Source of the DNA: Diploptera punctata
Taxonomy: Eukaryota > Arthropoda > Insecta > Blattodea > Blaberidae
Reading direction: 5' to 3'
Length of the DNA: 64,000 nt
NCBI GenBank assembly: GCA_030220185.1
Contig: JASPKZ010007249.1
Coordinates: forward strand, 682,001 to 746,000
Made by a program: the position numbers and the translations under genes. The stretch's first letter is position 1. The number at the start of each line of letters is the position of its first letter. Below are positions 11,089-21,215 of this stretch, piece by piece. Under the pieces are notes generated by a model. The model saw nothing but the letters and a program-made list of their open reading frames with translations. It made no database searches and had not been told where the DNA came from.

Positions 11089-11107
11089 ATTTGAAATATC
11101 CGATTGT

Positions 11108-11398
11108 AGTAAGGTAAGGTAAAATAAAGTGATCCCACGACAGGCCCTTGGGGTAGTAGGTGGTTAAGGCTCCCACTTTTTCTAAACAATCGGCACTTGA
11201 TGTCAGCCGGGTTGTCAGCCCTGCGTGACGGCAGAAAAACCGTCTGGTACTCATTTCAGTTAGAGGCTGAGTCGACCCAGGACCATAGTGCCGCCAGAGG
11301 GTTTGATTCAGTTTAAAAATCCTGACCTCACGGGGCTCACACACTCGACCTTCCGGCTTGTAGCGCAGTGCCTTAACCACTACGCTACGGCGCGTCCC
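11108..11398 (-). mobile_element. tRNA-derived SINE, family S-E
   Basis: Read on the minus strand it begins with a tRNA-like head (GTAGCGTAGTGGTTAAGGCA for box A, then a GGTCGAG..GAGCCCCG box B). The family body follows, with TTTTTAAACTGA and GGCGGCACTATGG. It matches 12983-13279 and 32823-33118. Confidence 0.85.
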
Positions 11399-11415
11399 GG
11401 TGTATTAGTCATAAT

Positions 11416-12355
11416 TAGAGACCGGATTATATGCAACATATCAAGCTCGAAATATGCATGAGAAATGCTTAAAATATGCATGAAAACGTCAATATATGCA
11501 ATACCAAATAATAAAAAAACACAATTATTACTTTATTAGATACTTTATTTCTAAATTAACATAATAATTAGTATTTTTTATTATCTATTTATTAATAATA
11601 TCATTTATCACTGATAAATGATAAATTATCAATCAGTATCAGCAGAAGTATTGTTCACAAATTAAAATATTTTACATTTTGCTACTATTGTTAACAGAAA
11701 CGATCAGGTACTGTTACAAATGGTCGGTAGTAAGGTTATGTCTTCGATCGCTCAAAATATTTTTATAAACAGAAAAGGACCGTTCTACGTCAACTAAAGT
11801 AACTGGGCAGTATTTGAATTTGGTGCTATTTTGGCACTTATTATTTCTGGCAAAAGCTCGCCCGCCCCATTTATAACACTATTAATTTGTCACAAAGGTT
11901 CAAAGTCTGAGTTATCGTTAAAAGTGTTTTCAAACTTTTCCTTAAGTTTGCTTGGGAATTCCTTCGGCAATAAGGAGTTCAGTTGACGGATTTTATCCAT
12001 TAAGTGGACAGAATAACCTTGAGCTTCAAGCTTTTTAATAGTTGCAGGTATCTGGGAAAAAATGAGTGCTAATCACAGCATGCTTTTTTTTTTTTTTTTT
12101 TTTTAATACTGGAATCGTTAAATGTTTCCTTGCACAGACAAACTTCCAAAGCCTCTGCACTATCGAAATCGTTTACTACACTTTTGATGGCCTCGAAATG
12201 TTCATTGTAAAAAACACAGATATTAAAAATGTTGTAAATAGAGCGCGAAAATATGCGTTATAGCTATTTTTTAGTTAAAATATGTATTAACAGGTGAAAA
12301 AGGTCTAAATATGCAATGCATACGCAACATGCAAATGCATATAATCCGGTCACTA
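11416..12355 (-). mobile_element. hAT element with transposase relic
   Basis: Terminal inverted repeats TAGAGACCGGATTATATGCA (left) and the complement of TAGTGACCGGATTATATGCA (right) are flanked by the exact 8-bp duplication GTCATAAT (11408-11415, 12356-12363), the hAT hallmark. Both ends carry many ATATGCA repeats, as expected for subterminal transposase-binding arrays. The minus strand encodes a hAT dimerisation remnant at about 11715-11830: FKYCPVTLVDVERSFSVYKN, then a DRRHNLTTDHL segment before a stop. More decayed transposase lies upstream to about 12240. A T-run at 12087-12105 disrupts it. The 940-bp length is far below an autonomous hAT. Confidence 0.85.
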
Positions 12356-12363
12356 GTCATAAT

Positions 12364-12651
12364 ATTTTTCTTCCGCCTATTCTAACATCTGAAGTCCTAT
12401 TTAAATATACAGAGGGTGAAGAATGTAGGTATTGTCGGATTTTGATCAGAGTGTCTAGTGTCTTTATTTATTAAGATGACTAGGCGTTCTAACAAAAATC
12501 TACTGTAGGCCTGCAGTATTTTTATGTCAATGTAGGTTATCATATAAATTCTCATGCCCACATTTTAAGACCTGTATATCCTGAATGTGTAAACCTAGGG
12601 ATTTTTAAGGAAGTAGGCTACAAACTTTTATTTAATTTAATAGCTCACAGT
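12364..12651. other. Spacer between two hAT elements
   Basis: AT-rich sequence with no recognised feature. It separates the right target duplication of one hAT from the left one of the next. Confidence 0.4.
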
Positions 12652-12659
12652 GTCATACT

Positions 12660-14310
12660 TAGAGGGCGGATTTATATGCACTAAAAACCAAAATATATGC
12701 ATGCAACTATGCAGCAAAAAAGTTGAAAATATGCTCTTAAAATTAAAAAAAAAATGCACAAAAATTAATTTTCTCCTTATAGTAAAATACACTATTTTCT
12801 CACATCATTTTATTTATTTTTTATGAAGCAAAAATTGTAATATTTTTACTTTTTCTCTCCTAATTGAAGTTAAAAGTTGTATTTTATAGTGTCATTCTCA
12901 TTAATCTTGTCTGTTTATGAAATATAAGTGAATAATCATTTAACGATCACTTATAAATGTTTGTTACAATAAATAACCAAATGGGGGCACGCCATAGCGT
13001 AGTGGTTAAGGCACTGAGGTACAAGCCGGAGGGTCGAGGGTTCAAGTCCCGTTGGGGTCAGGATTTTTAAACTGACCCAAACCCTCTGGCGGCACTATGG
13101 CCCTGGGGTCGACTCAGCCTCTAACGGAAATGAGTATCAGATGCTTGTTCTGGGGGTAAAGGCGGCCGTCACGCAGGGCTGACAACCCGGCTGACATAAA
13201 GTGCCGATTGTCTAGAAAAAGTGGGAGCCTTAACCTCCTACTACTCCAAGGGCCTCCGGGTCTGTTGTGGGATAACTTTATAAATAACCAAATATTTTTC
13301 TAAATTATCTGGTAGAAAGCCCTTTCTTTTGTCACTTAAAATGTGTTTGTACGAAGAGAATGATCTCTCCACTTCACATGAGGTCACAGGGCAGTATCGC
13401 AGAGAGGCTATGTCACTCACAGAATAAGAATAAGAATTATATTGATTTAATAATGTGATAAACTGATAATAAGTTATTTAAAATAAATTTTATCGCAGAA
13501 TTGGCATAGGACAATTTTTTCATTTGTTATTAATGTAGGATTCCCATCAATCCATTGATGAAGCAAATATATTTTACTGGATTTTTCCTTCAGCATTGAA
13601 AACACTTGTCTTGGTCAACTAACACTCACAAAATGGTATTTGAGAAAATAATTTAAACTTCGATTCCCGATTAGTTTTGTCACTGTGGTCAATAATGTAC
13701 AACAGGCTTCCTTTGTGTGGAATGAAGTATATTTTGCACACATGAAAGTATATTTCAGGAATGATTTTTAAGTCTTTGTCGTGTATGCCGACAGTCTCGA
13801 TAAAGCTGATGTTCAAACTCCAAAGAATATCGTCGGTTGAAAACGAAAACAAGGAAATTACCACTAATAAACTGTCCATTGTTGGCAAGCACATTCATCT
13901 CTTTCGAAATCTTCCTTTCAGGAAATGGTTTAGACCAGATTGCTTGTTGAGATTTTAAACTGCAGACCCCTGCTCGACATTGTAATTGTTGTGCGAAAAT
14001 ACGAAATAGGGATTCTGGGTTTCTATGAAAACAAGATTGTCATTTGCAAAAACATGACAATAAAGCAGAAAATTGTCATTTTATGGGGTTACAAACTAAT
14101 ATTGTAATATAAAAGAGAGAAAAAAGTATAATATATGCACCCATATGCACATATTAGTGAAATATGGGCTTATCCCTTGAATATGCATTTATATGCACTA
14201 TAAAATTTTGCCAATTGATTTCAAATGACATGAAACGCATTTTCCTCTTCCATGCATATGTTTATTTTTGAAGAAATAAAACATGCAAATATGCACAAAT
14301 TCGCACTCTA
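12660..14310 (-). mobile_element. Second hAT element, interrupted by a SINE
   Basis: The exact 8-bp duplication GTCATACT (12652-12659, 14311-14318) bounds ends beginning TAGAGGGCGGATTTATATGC and, on the other strand, TAGAGTGCGAATTTGTGCAT. ATATGCA motifs crowd both ends. On the minus strand at about 13300-13395 the hAT dimerisation domain is readable without a break: YCPVTSCEVERSFSSYKHIL, then SDKRKGFLPDNLEKYLVIY. An S-E SINE sits exactly at the end of that segment. The rest of the transposase (13400-14100) is too decayed for me to read. Without the SINE the element is about 1.34 kb. Confidence 0.85.
12983..13279 (+). mobile_element. tRNA-derived SINE, family S-E, inside a hAT
   Basis: An exact 14-bp target duplication ATAAATAACCAAAT lies at 12969-12982 and 13280-13293. 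The head has TAGCGTAGTGGTTAAGGCA (box A) and GGGTTCAAGTCCC (box B), with good matches to both Pol III consensus boxes. The body has TTTTTAAACTGACCCAAACC. Because it lies inside hAT sequence it is younger than that hAT. Confidence 0.92.
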
Positions 14311-14324
14311 GTCATACTATTTAA

Positions 14325-14421
14325 AATCAGTAGTATTCAGGTTCGACTCCCGCATATGCCATGAAAATTGGGAATACGATTTGGAACGGTATCCACTCAA
14401 TCTCATGAGAACAACTGAATT
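14325..14421 (+). mobile_element. SINE-like fragment with tRNA box B
   Basis: CAGGTTCGACTCCCGC at about 14341 is a good box B, and the head is otherwise lost. The S-F SINE at 14422-14764 inserted into this repeat, and the sequence appears to continue after 14776. Confidence 0.4.
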
Positions 14422-14764
14422 CCGATTGAGGGCCTTTCCACTTTTCAGCGGTTGCCCTTTTACCAGCCGGCTGCTGGCCCTTCACATCCACATGTGTCAA
14501 TCACAGAGGTAGATGTTCAACAGCCAGTGTAGGGGTGACATGTGGTTAGCATGTCGAGTCCCCCAGCCGTTATAGCTGGTTCCTCAACCTGGAGCCGCTA
14601 CTTATTGTAGCTACCCAATTGCCTCACGATGCTGGGTGGGCACCGGTCCCATACTGGCCGAAATACCATGAGAAAATTTCTTCCCCCATGGAGACTCGAA
14701 CCAGCGCAAGTCCCGTAGCTCTGCGCCAAGGCTTCCTACCTTAACCGCTCGGCTACGGCGCGGG
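14422..14764 (-). mobile_element. tRNA-derived SINE, family S-F (full length)
   Basis: An exact 11-bp duplication ACAACTGAATT lies at 14411-14421 and 14765-14775. On the minus strand the head reads GCCGTAGCCGAGCGGTTAAG, a textbook type-II (Ser/Leu-like) tRNA box A. It is followed by a long arm and box B GGTTCGAGTCTCC, then a ~270-bp body. About eleven copies of this family lie in the window in both orientations. Confidence 0.9.
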
Positions 14765-14835
14765 ACAACTGAATTGCCATTTGAAATAAAAAGTAGCGAA
14801 ATTCAATTTAAAAAAATACGGTTATGTGATTGGGT

Positions 14836-14906
14836 CACGCTGATCACGTGAATCCCTGTATTGTCTTCTGCTAGTCAGCGATATCGTCCGCTTCGGTCGC
14901 CCTTGG
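14836..14906. repeat. 71-bp direct repeat, left copy
   Basis: It matches 15844-15914 at about 88 percent (CACGCTGATC..GTGAATCCCTG and TGTCTTCTGCTAGTCAG). The two copies bracket about 940 bp holding the Helitron-like block. Confidence 0.7.
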
Positions 14907-15033
14907 TTATCCCTTAAATTCGTAATGTATCCTTTTGGATACATCAGTTGGTTTAATTAATTTGATATTTTCAATAACTCAGAAGAAACCGAACAAAAAT
15001 AATCCACTTAAATGTGTGTCTAATTATACAATA

Positions 15034-15790
15034 TCTAATATATAAAGATTAATGTTTGTTTGTTTGTTCGTATTCTATGCGCAGCCATATCGTTATTCCG
15101 ACTGTGATGTTTTTTTTTCTGCAAAATGTTCAGGAGATTCCCGGGATGAACATAGGCTCTAAGAGAGTTGTGATAATCAACTCCTACACCCCTAAAAATA
15201 GCACTTTTTACTGAAAAACGTGAAATTAAAGTTCCTATTTTGATGTTTTAAATGACTTACGCTGCCTAAACCATAACAAACACACAAAATTAATGTACAA
15301 AGAATTGAATATTTCACAAAAACTCTACAAAAAAAAGTCCGCCACAGCATATGTTTATATTTTAAGGATAACTCACAATAACCATTATGTGTCTTTCATT
15401 GATGCCAAGATCGGGATAAATAGATTCCCGGGCAAGCGTGCTCTGCCATACCGTTCATCCGATTGAAAAATGTTCAGGAGATTCCGGGGATGGACATAGG
15501 CTATAAGAGAGTTGTAATACTCAACCCCTCACCCCAAAAAATCACTCTTTGGTAGTGAAAAACGTGAAACAAAGTCCCTATTTTCACGCTTAATTGGCTA
15601 ACGCTGTCTAAACCATAACAAATACACCAAATTAATGTACACAGAATTGAATATCTCAGAAAACCCTACAAAAAAGTCCGCGACAGCATATGTTTATCTT
15701 TTACGGATAACTCACAATATCAATTGTTGTCTTTCGTTGATACCAAGAAGTTTGGGATAAGCAGATTCCCGGGCAACCATAATAGCGCAC
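15034..15790 (+). mobile_element. Helitron-like non-autonomous block with 340-bp tandem units
   Basis: It begins TCTAATATATAAA, a form common at Helitron 5' ends (TC start). It holds two tandem units with a period of about 342 bp, starting at 15126 and 15470 (ATGTTCAGGAGATTCC, then ATAGGCT.TAAGAGAGTTGT). Each unit ends GATTCCCGGGCAA, resembling the GC-rich hairpin near Helitron 3' ends. No terminal CTRR with hairpin could be fixed and no Rep/helicase coding is present, so the class is tentative. Confidence 0.45.
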
Positions 15791-15843
15791 AGCCGGTGGT
15801 AAAAACACATTTACATTTATTTAGGAGTAGCAGCGCACACCGG

Positions 15844-15914
15844 CACGCTGATCTCTTGAATCCCTGTATTGTCTTCTGCTAGTCAGTGATAGCTTCCGCT
15901 TCAGTCACCCTTGG
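15844..15914. repeat. 71-bp direct repeat, right copy
   Basis: Partner of 14836-14906, in the same orientation. Confidence 0.7.
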
Positions 15915-16107
15915 TTTTTCGGAGCTATCGTGCCACGGATTTTAATGGTAATTTACTTAGATTAGAGATGTGCATTATGACAGTAGACAATTCGAAAATG
16001 CATTATGCAAAAATAATGTAATAGGCTATATAGGCCTACTAGTAATGTTTGATATCCCCCATATTGGATGCTTTAAAATATAATTAATTAATAATACGAA
16101 TTTTAAT

Positions 16108-16195
16108 AGAGATGGACACGACAGCTATAATACTTGGAGTCAGAACGAACCAAAAAGGTTTAATCCTTGCAAGAAGAAAAAGAAGAAAATTTTAA
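16108..16195 (+). mobile_element. Possible LINE 3' end with (AAG)n tail
   Basis: The frame from 16112 reads MDTTAIILGVRTNQKGLILA and runs into an AAGAAGAAAAAGAAG tail. It is a short fragment, recognised only by its tail type. Confidence 0.3.
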
Positions 16196-16279
16196 TCTTA
16201 TATAGAGGTTTATACATATTTTTAAATTTAGGCTTTTAAATTCGTTTTTTTTTTTTTGCATATAGACATGACCTCTACA

Positions 16280-17110
16280 CCCTAATGAAGAACTTCTTCA
16301 GGAATACGGGGTATGTAAACATGGAGGAAGAAGAATTAAGTGCATAAGATTTGCTGATGATATGACTTTGCTAGCAGAAGATGCAATGACCTGAGATAGA
16401 GCTAAATGATAGATGCGCGGATTATGGGATCAAGATAAATATAAATAAGACAATGATCATGATTATAGGAAGGGAACCAAGGAAGATAAACATAAGGATT
16501 AAATATGAGGCCATTGAGCAAATGGAGAGGTTCAAATACTTGGGTTGTACTATCAGTAGTAACATGAACTGCTGTCAAGAAGTAAAGCAGAGTATAGCAA
16601 TGGCAATAGAAGCTTTTAACAAGAAGAGAAGCATTTTCTGCGGACCTTTCGCAAAAGAATTACGGAACAGGCTAGTGAAGTGCTTTATGTGGAGGATAAC
16701 ATTATATGGTGCAGATATTTGAACATTACGACGGAATGAGGAAAAGCGACTGGAAGTTTTTGAGATGTGGATATGGAGAAGGATGGAACGTATAAAATGG
16801 ACAGACAGAATAAAAAATAAGGATGTGCTAGACAGAGTGGGTGAAGGGAGAACAATGCTGGAACTCATATAGAAGAGGAACATAAATTGGATTGACCACT
16901 GGTTAAGAAGAAACTGCCTGCTGACGGACGCCCTAGAAGGAATGGTCAACGGAAATAAGGTTGGAGGCAGAAAAAAAAAAACATCAGATGATAGACAATA
17001 TTCAAATAAATGGTTTGTATGCGGATAAAAAAAGAGAGGCTGAGTTAAATAAAGAGTGGAGAATGCTGAGTTTGCAGTGAAAGACTTGCTCTTGGATAGA
17101 CCACTATGTA
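16280..17110 (+). mobile_element. LINE reverse transcriptase relic, C-terminal half
   Basis: The plus strand reads CIRFADDMTLLAEDA (about 16345), the catalytic FADD box. Next come a frame at 16453-16722 with ERFKYLGCTISSNMN and CCQEVKQSIAMAIEAFNKKR, then LEVFEMWIWRRMERIKWTD, VLDRVGEGRTMLELI, NWIDHWLRRNCLLTDALEG and MVNGNKVGGRKKK. This order (RT box, YLG, W-rich region, RRNCLL..GMVNG) is typical of one insect LINE type. Frameshifts and stops interrupt it at least four times. An opposite-strand open frame at 16575-17135 is only its shadow. Confidence 0.8.
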
Positions 17111-17845
17111 TGTATTTATATATGCATGTAGACATATATTAAAATATAATACAGCAAATGCTTTAAAAGGATGTAGAGCTACCGGTAATACAAACTTGTA
17201 GATTAAGTACATATGACGTAGATCATTTTTATTTTGTATTTGTAGGTGGAGTCCTTGAATAAAATGTTGGAAATGCAGATATTCTGGATTCAATGTAACA
17301 ATTTAGTGAATTCGCGTACGTATCTACATGATAAGTAAGTTAAAGTGAATAAGGAAAAGGCAGTAATGGGGCTGAATAATAATGACCCGGCGAGTGGTGT
17401 GGAGAGAGAGAGAGAGAGAGCCATCAAGTATTCAGTGGATGATGCTTACTCTAACACCTCGTATAATTCTCTGAATTACAATCCCCAAGCGCCACTCCGC
17501 ACCATTTCACGTCACCTTTCTTATTATACGTACCTCTAAGTGTATAATTATGTGCTCCCTTGCATCACCTTGATTTTTTACCTGAAAGATAGCTTTCAAT
17601 TACATTTTCTTCTTTAGTTTTGTTTCCGGCGAAGAAATATAACTGTAGAGTGAAATTTTTAGTACCACTTAAGCAGATAGGCTATTTAAAATATATTTCA
17701 TTTTCAATGAGGTAAGAAAGAAACTTTAAAAAATATCCCAAACTAAATGTGAAAAAAGAACAAGATTGTAAATATATTTATAAGATTATGCTGTCCCCGA
17801 CTTCTATTGTTTTATTTCATCTATTCCCACTTCTAATTGGAAATA
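17111..17845. other. No gene recognised; short (GA)n run
   Basis: AT-rich, with GAGAGAGAGAGAGAGAG at 17402-17420. An open frame at 17345-17539 shows no supporting feature. Confidence 0.4.
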
Positions 17846-18093
17846 TGCTCATTTGCGAGAAGAGTGACATAACTCAAAAAACATAGTTTTTCAGGAGATT
17901 ATTTTAAAGATTTGAAATCAATAGTAATTTGCCTCTATTTGACATAAACATCAAATTATTATATCAACTCATTGTATACAATCGCTTAGGTCATTCTTCC
18001 AGAATATAGAACACAGTTTTGTCTTTCATGTAGCGCCAATAACTCAAAATCGGGCAATTTTTTAGTTATGTCACTCTCCTCGCAAATGAGAGA
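17846..18093. mobile_element. MITE with ~30-bp terminal inverted repeats
   Basis: CTCATTTGCGAGAAGAGTGA continuing into CATAACT at the left end is mirrored by AGTTATGTCAC..CTCGCAAATGAG at the right end. TA lies just outside each end. The interior (TTTTTCAGGAGA near the left, AATTTTTTAGTTATG near the right) resembles the element at 48562-48708. No coding sequence. Confidence 0.75.
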
Positions 18094-18226
18094 TATATGA
18101 TTAGTATTAATGAGACATCATTATTCATTATAATTAAATAATTATAAATAAAATAATTATTTGTCGTCCAACAAATCTGTAGCTATATTAGGGACAAATG
18201 ATGAATTATAACTAATATAATGATTT

Positions 18227-18488
18227 CTTAACAGTTATGTCTCGTAACAGGACATGTGACACATATGGGGGATGAAAGAGGTTCATGGAAGCTTCTTGTA
18301 GGAAAACCAGAGGGAAAACGCCCAGTTGGTAGATCAAGAATGAGGTGGAGAATACCATTGTCCATGATTTGAGGGAAATATATTATACAGGGGATGATTG
18401 GAAAACATTATCTCAGGATAGGGATGTATGGATAGCTTACGTCCGCGCAGTCATGAACCTATGGGTTCGATAGAGCCAGTGAGTTAGT
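18227..18488 (+). mobile_element. RTE-1 LINE, short 3' copy with 11-bp target duplication
   Basis: TATAATGATTT at 18216-18226 and 18489-18499 bounds a 262-bp 5'-truncated copy. It starts at AACAGTTATGTCTCGTA and keeps the C-terminal coding segment (LLVGKPEGKRPVGR) with a frameshift. It ends at GTTCGATAGAGCCAGTGAGTTAG. A ~13-bp internal deletion lies near 18245. Confidence 0.88.
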
Positions 18489-18548
18489 TATAATGATTTT
18501 TTACTGTAAACGTTTTACTTGTAATATTGAAAATTATTAACTTATATA

Positions 18549-18688
18549 AACCAGCTACAACGACTCGGGGACTCGACATGCTGACCACATGTGACCCCTA
18601 CACTATGATTGACACATGTGGATGTGAGGCCAGCGCCGGGTGGTAGGCTAAGGGCCTTCTAGGCCTATCGCGCCAGGAGTTTTTTTTT
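18549..18688 (+). mobile_element. SINE S-F, 3' part only
   Basis: It begins mid-body (AACCAGCTACAACGACTCGG) and runs to the family end (GGCCTATCGCGCCAGGAG) and a T run. The tRNA head is absent. Confidence 0.8.
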
Positions 18689-18689
18689 A

Positions 18690-19014
18690 TCAATATGGAG
18701 AATAGGTAGTTTATATAAGCATCCTATACAGAGAGCCAATGTCATTAATTTTAAAAGAATGTTTAATATGAAAGAAGCAGATATATAAAATATAATTTAA
18801 AAAACTTTGATTTGGAGTAAAATATATCTGAGTTTGGTCTCACATTTTGGATAAAAGATTTAGTAAGTATCAAATTCACGTAGGTTTATAATCAAGAGGT
18901 CTAAAAGTTTTCCATTGCTGTACATTAATTTTATCCTTCTTTATAGAAATACATCCTCCCAAGATTTTGATTATTATAAATGTAGAAGTGATTATTTTCG
19001 AAATATCTTCCTGA
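18690..19014. other. No gene or repeat recognised
   Basis: AT-rich sequence without recognisable structure. Confidence 0.35.
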
Positions 19015-19200
19015 GAGTGCTATGGACTATGGTGGACTAAGTTACCATATTCGCTTCTGGTTCCGAACTTCGCGTGTTCAAATCCAGCTGGGATTGATGG
19101 AATTTTAAGAGAGTTAAAATTCAAAGTATGAGTTCCATTGTAAGAGACGTGACACGTCGTTAATTTAAGGAATATGGAAGAAGCTTAATCCTTAAAAAAA
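19015..19200 (+). mobile_element. SINE-like fragment with tRNA box B
   Basis: GCGTGTTCAAATCCAGCTGG (about 19070) is a good box B, preceded by a degenerate box A region (GGTGGACTAAGTTACC). It ends in an A-rich stretch. No sister copy is seen here. Confidence 0.4.
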
Positions 19201-19457
19201 CCTACTTCAAAAAAAAAGGTCGGCCCTTTCAACGCTCAAGTTTGAATTGCGACACTAATAACATTAGCTATTGAAGATCGCTGTTAAATAAAATCATTGT
19301 GTTCCGCCACAAAATCCACATAAATGCCACCTGTCCTCCGTGTGCTTTTATTTTATACGATTTATTCATTTCTCTACAGCGAGAAACAAAGAGAAATATA
19401 TAGCGCATTGATGCATACCATGACGTTAAGTATAAATGCACACCACATTATGCACTC

Positions 19458-19610
19458 GCTAGTATTTGGGACTCGTATTCAGGAGATACAGGGTTAAACA
19501 GCGGGGTCGGCCAATCATAATTGAGTTCTTCGTGGATTTTCTCAGTCGAATCAGTCATCAGGGCGAATACCGGATTTATATTTCATTATCACAATACGTT
19601 TCTTCATTAA
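19458..19610 (+). mobile_element. SINE S-A copy
   Basis: The head region GGACTCGTATTCAGGAGATA and box B remnant (GGTTAAACAG) with a GATTTTCTCAGTCG body match 7746-7930. It abuts the RTE-1/L2 nest. Confidence 0.5.
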
Positions 19611-19626
19611 CTAACATTTCTAAATC

Positions 19627-20054
19627 ATCATCACTCCAGGGATTAGGCAATTGCCCGTTCCGACTTCATAATGCATCAGCCCAACGTCTTCTAGGTCTTC
19701 CAACATCACGTCTTCCTCTTGCTTGATAATTTCTTGCTAACAATGGATATCTCTCCTTACTCATTCCATCCATATGATCAATCCATTTCTGACTGTAATT
19801 TGTGACCTTATCCAATAAAGGCTGTACTTTCAATTCTTCTCTTATATCCTCATTTCTTATTCTATCAAGTCTTGTACAAAGTTTTACTTGTCTTAGGAAC
19901 CTCATCTCCGCCGTCTGTATTCTATCCTTCTGTTTTTTCATTGGAGTCCAAGTTTCACATCCATACAATATTGTGGGAACCGCCATAACATTATACATTT
20001 TTATCTTGGTTTCTTTTCTAATTTTATTTTCGAATGTTCTCTGTATTGTTCCAC
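19627..20054 (-). mobile_element. L2 LINE 3' end inserted into an RTE-1 remnant
   Basis: The 13-bp duplication ACATTTCTAAATC occurs at 19614-19626 and 20055-20067. Between them the minus strand carries an RTE-type ORF C-terminus in order: KMYNVMAVPTILYGCETW, IQTAEMRFLRQVKLCTRLD, DIREELKVQPLLDKV, KWIDHMDGMSKERYPLL and GRRDVGRPRRRW. The tail is (ATG)n-like (TGATGATGAT on the minus strand). It is 5' truncated. The continuous 143-codon frame at 19666-20097 owes its first ~14 codons to the host RTE-1 remnant, so it is an accidental fusion and not a gene. Confidence 0.85.
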
Positions 20055-20150
20055 ACATTTCTAAATCCTGACCTAATATTTTCCAATCATTCCCCAATAA
20101 TTCATCTGCTCAAATCATGGTTAAGGTTAATCTCCCACCTCGTTTTTTGA
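20055..20150 (-). mobile_element. RTE-1 remnant split by L2
   Basis: The minus strand matches the RTE-1 3' coding end (GAGGTGGGAGATTAACC, then GGGAATGATTGGAAAATATT). A GTTAGTTA piece at 19605-19613, on the far side of the L2 insert, looks like its tail. Confidence 0.7.
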
Positions 20151-20288
20151 CGTACCTACTACTAAGAACTAATGAATATTTTCTAAAAAAAAACAGATTT
20201 TTTCCGTAGAAATAAATAGGCCTATTGGTCAAAATAAAATTCAGGCGTTATAGAAAAAAACAATTTAATTTTCTTATAAAACATTTAA

Positions 20289-20629
20289 AAACTCCAAGCG
20301 CGACAGGCCTAGAAGACCCTTGGCCTACCAGCCTGCTGCTGGCCTCACATCCACATGTGTTAATCACATACGTAGACAATCATCGAGCCAGTGTAGGGGT
20401 GACATGTGGTCACCATAAAGTGTCCCCCAGCCTTTATAGCTGGTCTTCTCAACCTAGAGTCGCTACTCATTGTAGCTACCCAAATGCCTTACGATGCTGG
20501 ATTGGTACCGGTCCCATACTGAACGAAATTTCATGAGAAAATTTCTTCCCCCTTGGGGACTCGAAGCAGCGCAAGTCCCGTAGCTCTGCGCCAAGGCTTC
20601 TTGCCGTAACCCTCGGCTATGGCGCGGGA
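20289..20629 (-). mobile_element. SINE S-F, full length, 16-bp target duplication
   Basis: CTTATAAAACATTTAA lies at 20273-20288 and 20630-20645. The minus strand starts GTCCCGCGCCATAGCCGAGG and keeps the family body to GGCCTGTCGCGCTTGGAG. Confidence 0.92.
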
Positions 20630-20645
20630 CTTATAAAACATTTAA

Positions 20646-21207
20646 TATATCTAATACTGTCATTAAGGGAAACTTATAGGTAATTACTTGTTAGTGAAAC
20701 TCTCAGATAACGAGTGCAAATCCAACTCAAGTCGATGGATTTTTTAAGTTTCTTAAACGCAAAGAAAGGCGAAGATCGCGTGGTCGTTGAAGTGCCTATA
20801 TTGCATTCCGGGGATATGGGTTCTATTATCGGCCAGATAAGGGATTTTATATTTGTACGTAAGGTTTGAGTGTGTACCCCGTGTTTGAGTCAAAAAAGAA
20901 ACTAGTTAAAATAGGTAAGCATGTAACAAAAAAATTGAAATAAACAGTAAACCAAGAAAAACTTTGAATAAAAAATGAGAAGATTAGAAATAAAAGGAAG
21001 ACTGCATTTTGGATATCAACACATCACATAAAGGCAGTTCAGGATTAGAGGTAAACTTAATATGAACTGGAGTCATCTTTAACGACACTGATTTACTGAA
21101 TTTAAGAGTGACAAATTATTTGGAGTAGATTTTTGTTTACTGACTTTGATTGTTTGTTTATGCGTTATGACATAACATTTCAATTTTCTGTTCACTATTT
21201 TTTAAAT
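20646..21207. other. No gene recognised
   Basis: Positions 20775-20880 may be a very old SINE head (GGTCGTTGAAGTGCC and GGGTTCTATTATCGG). The rest is AT-rich without features. Confidence 0.3.
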
Positions 21208-21215
21208 CTTTCCGT

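Noticed and set aside
16575..17135. 186-codon minus-strand open frame
   Set aside because: It lies antisense to a readable LINE RT relic; the composition (Ser/Phe/Leu-rich) is that of a complement of lysine/glutamate-rich coding sequence.
19666..20097. 143-codon frame as a gene
   Set aside because: It is the fusion of an RTE-1 remnant and an L2 insert, shown by the target duplication.
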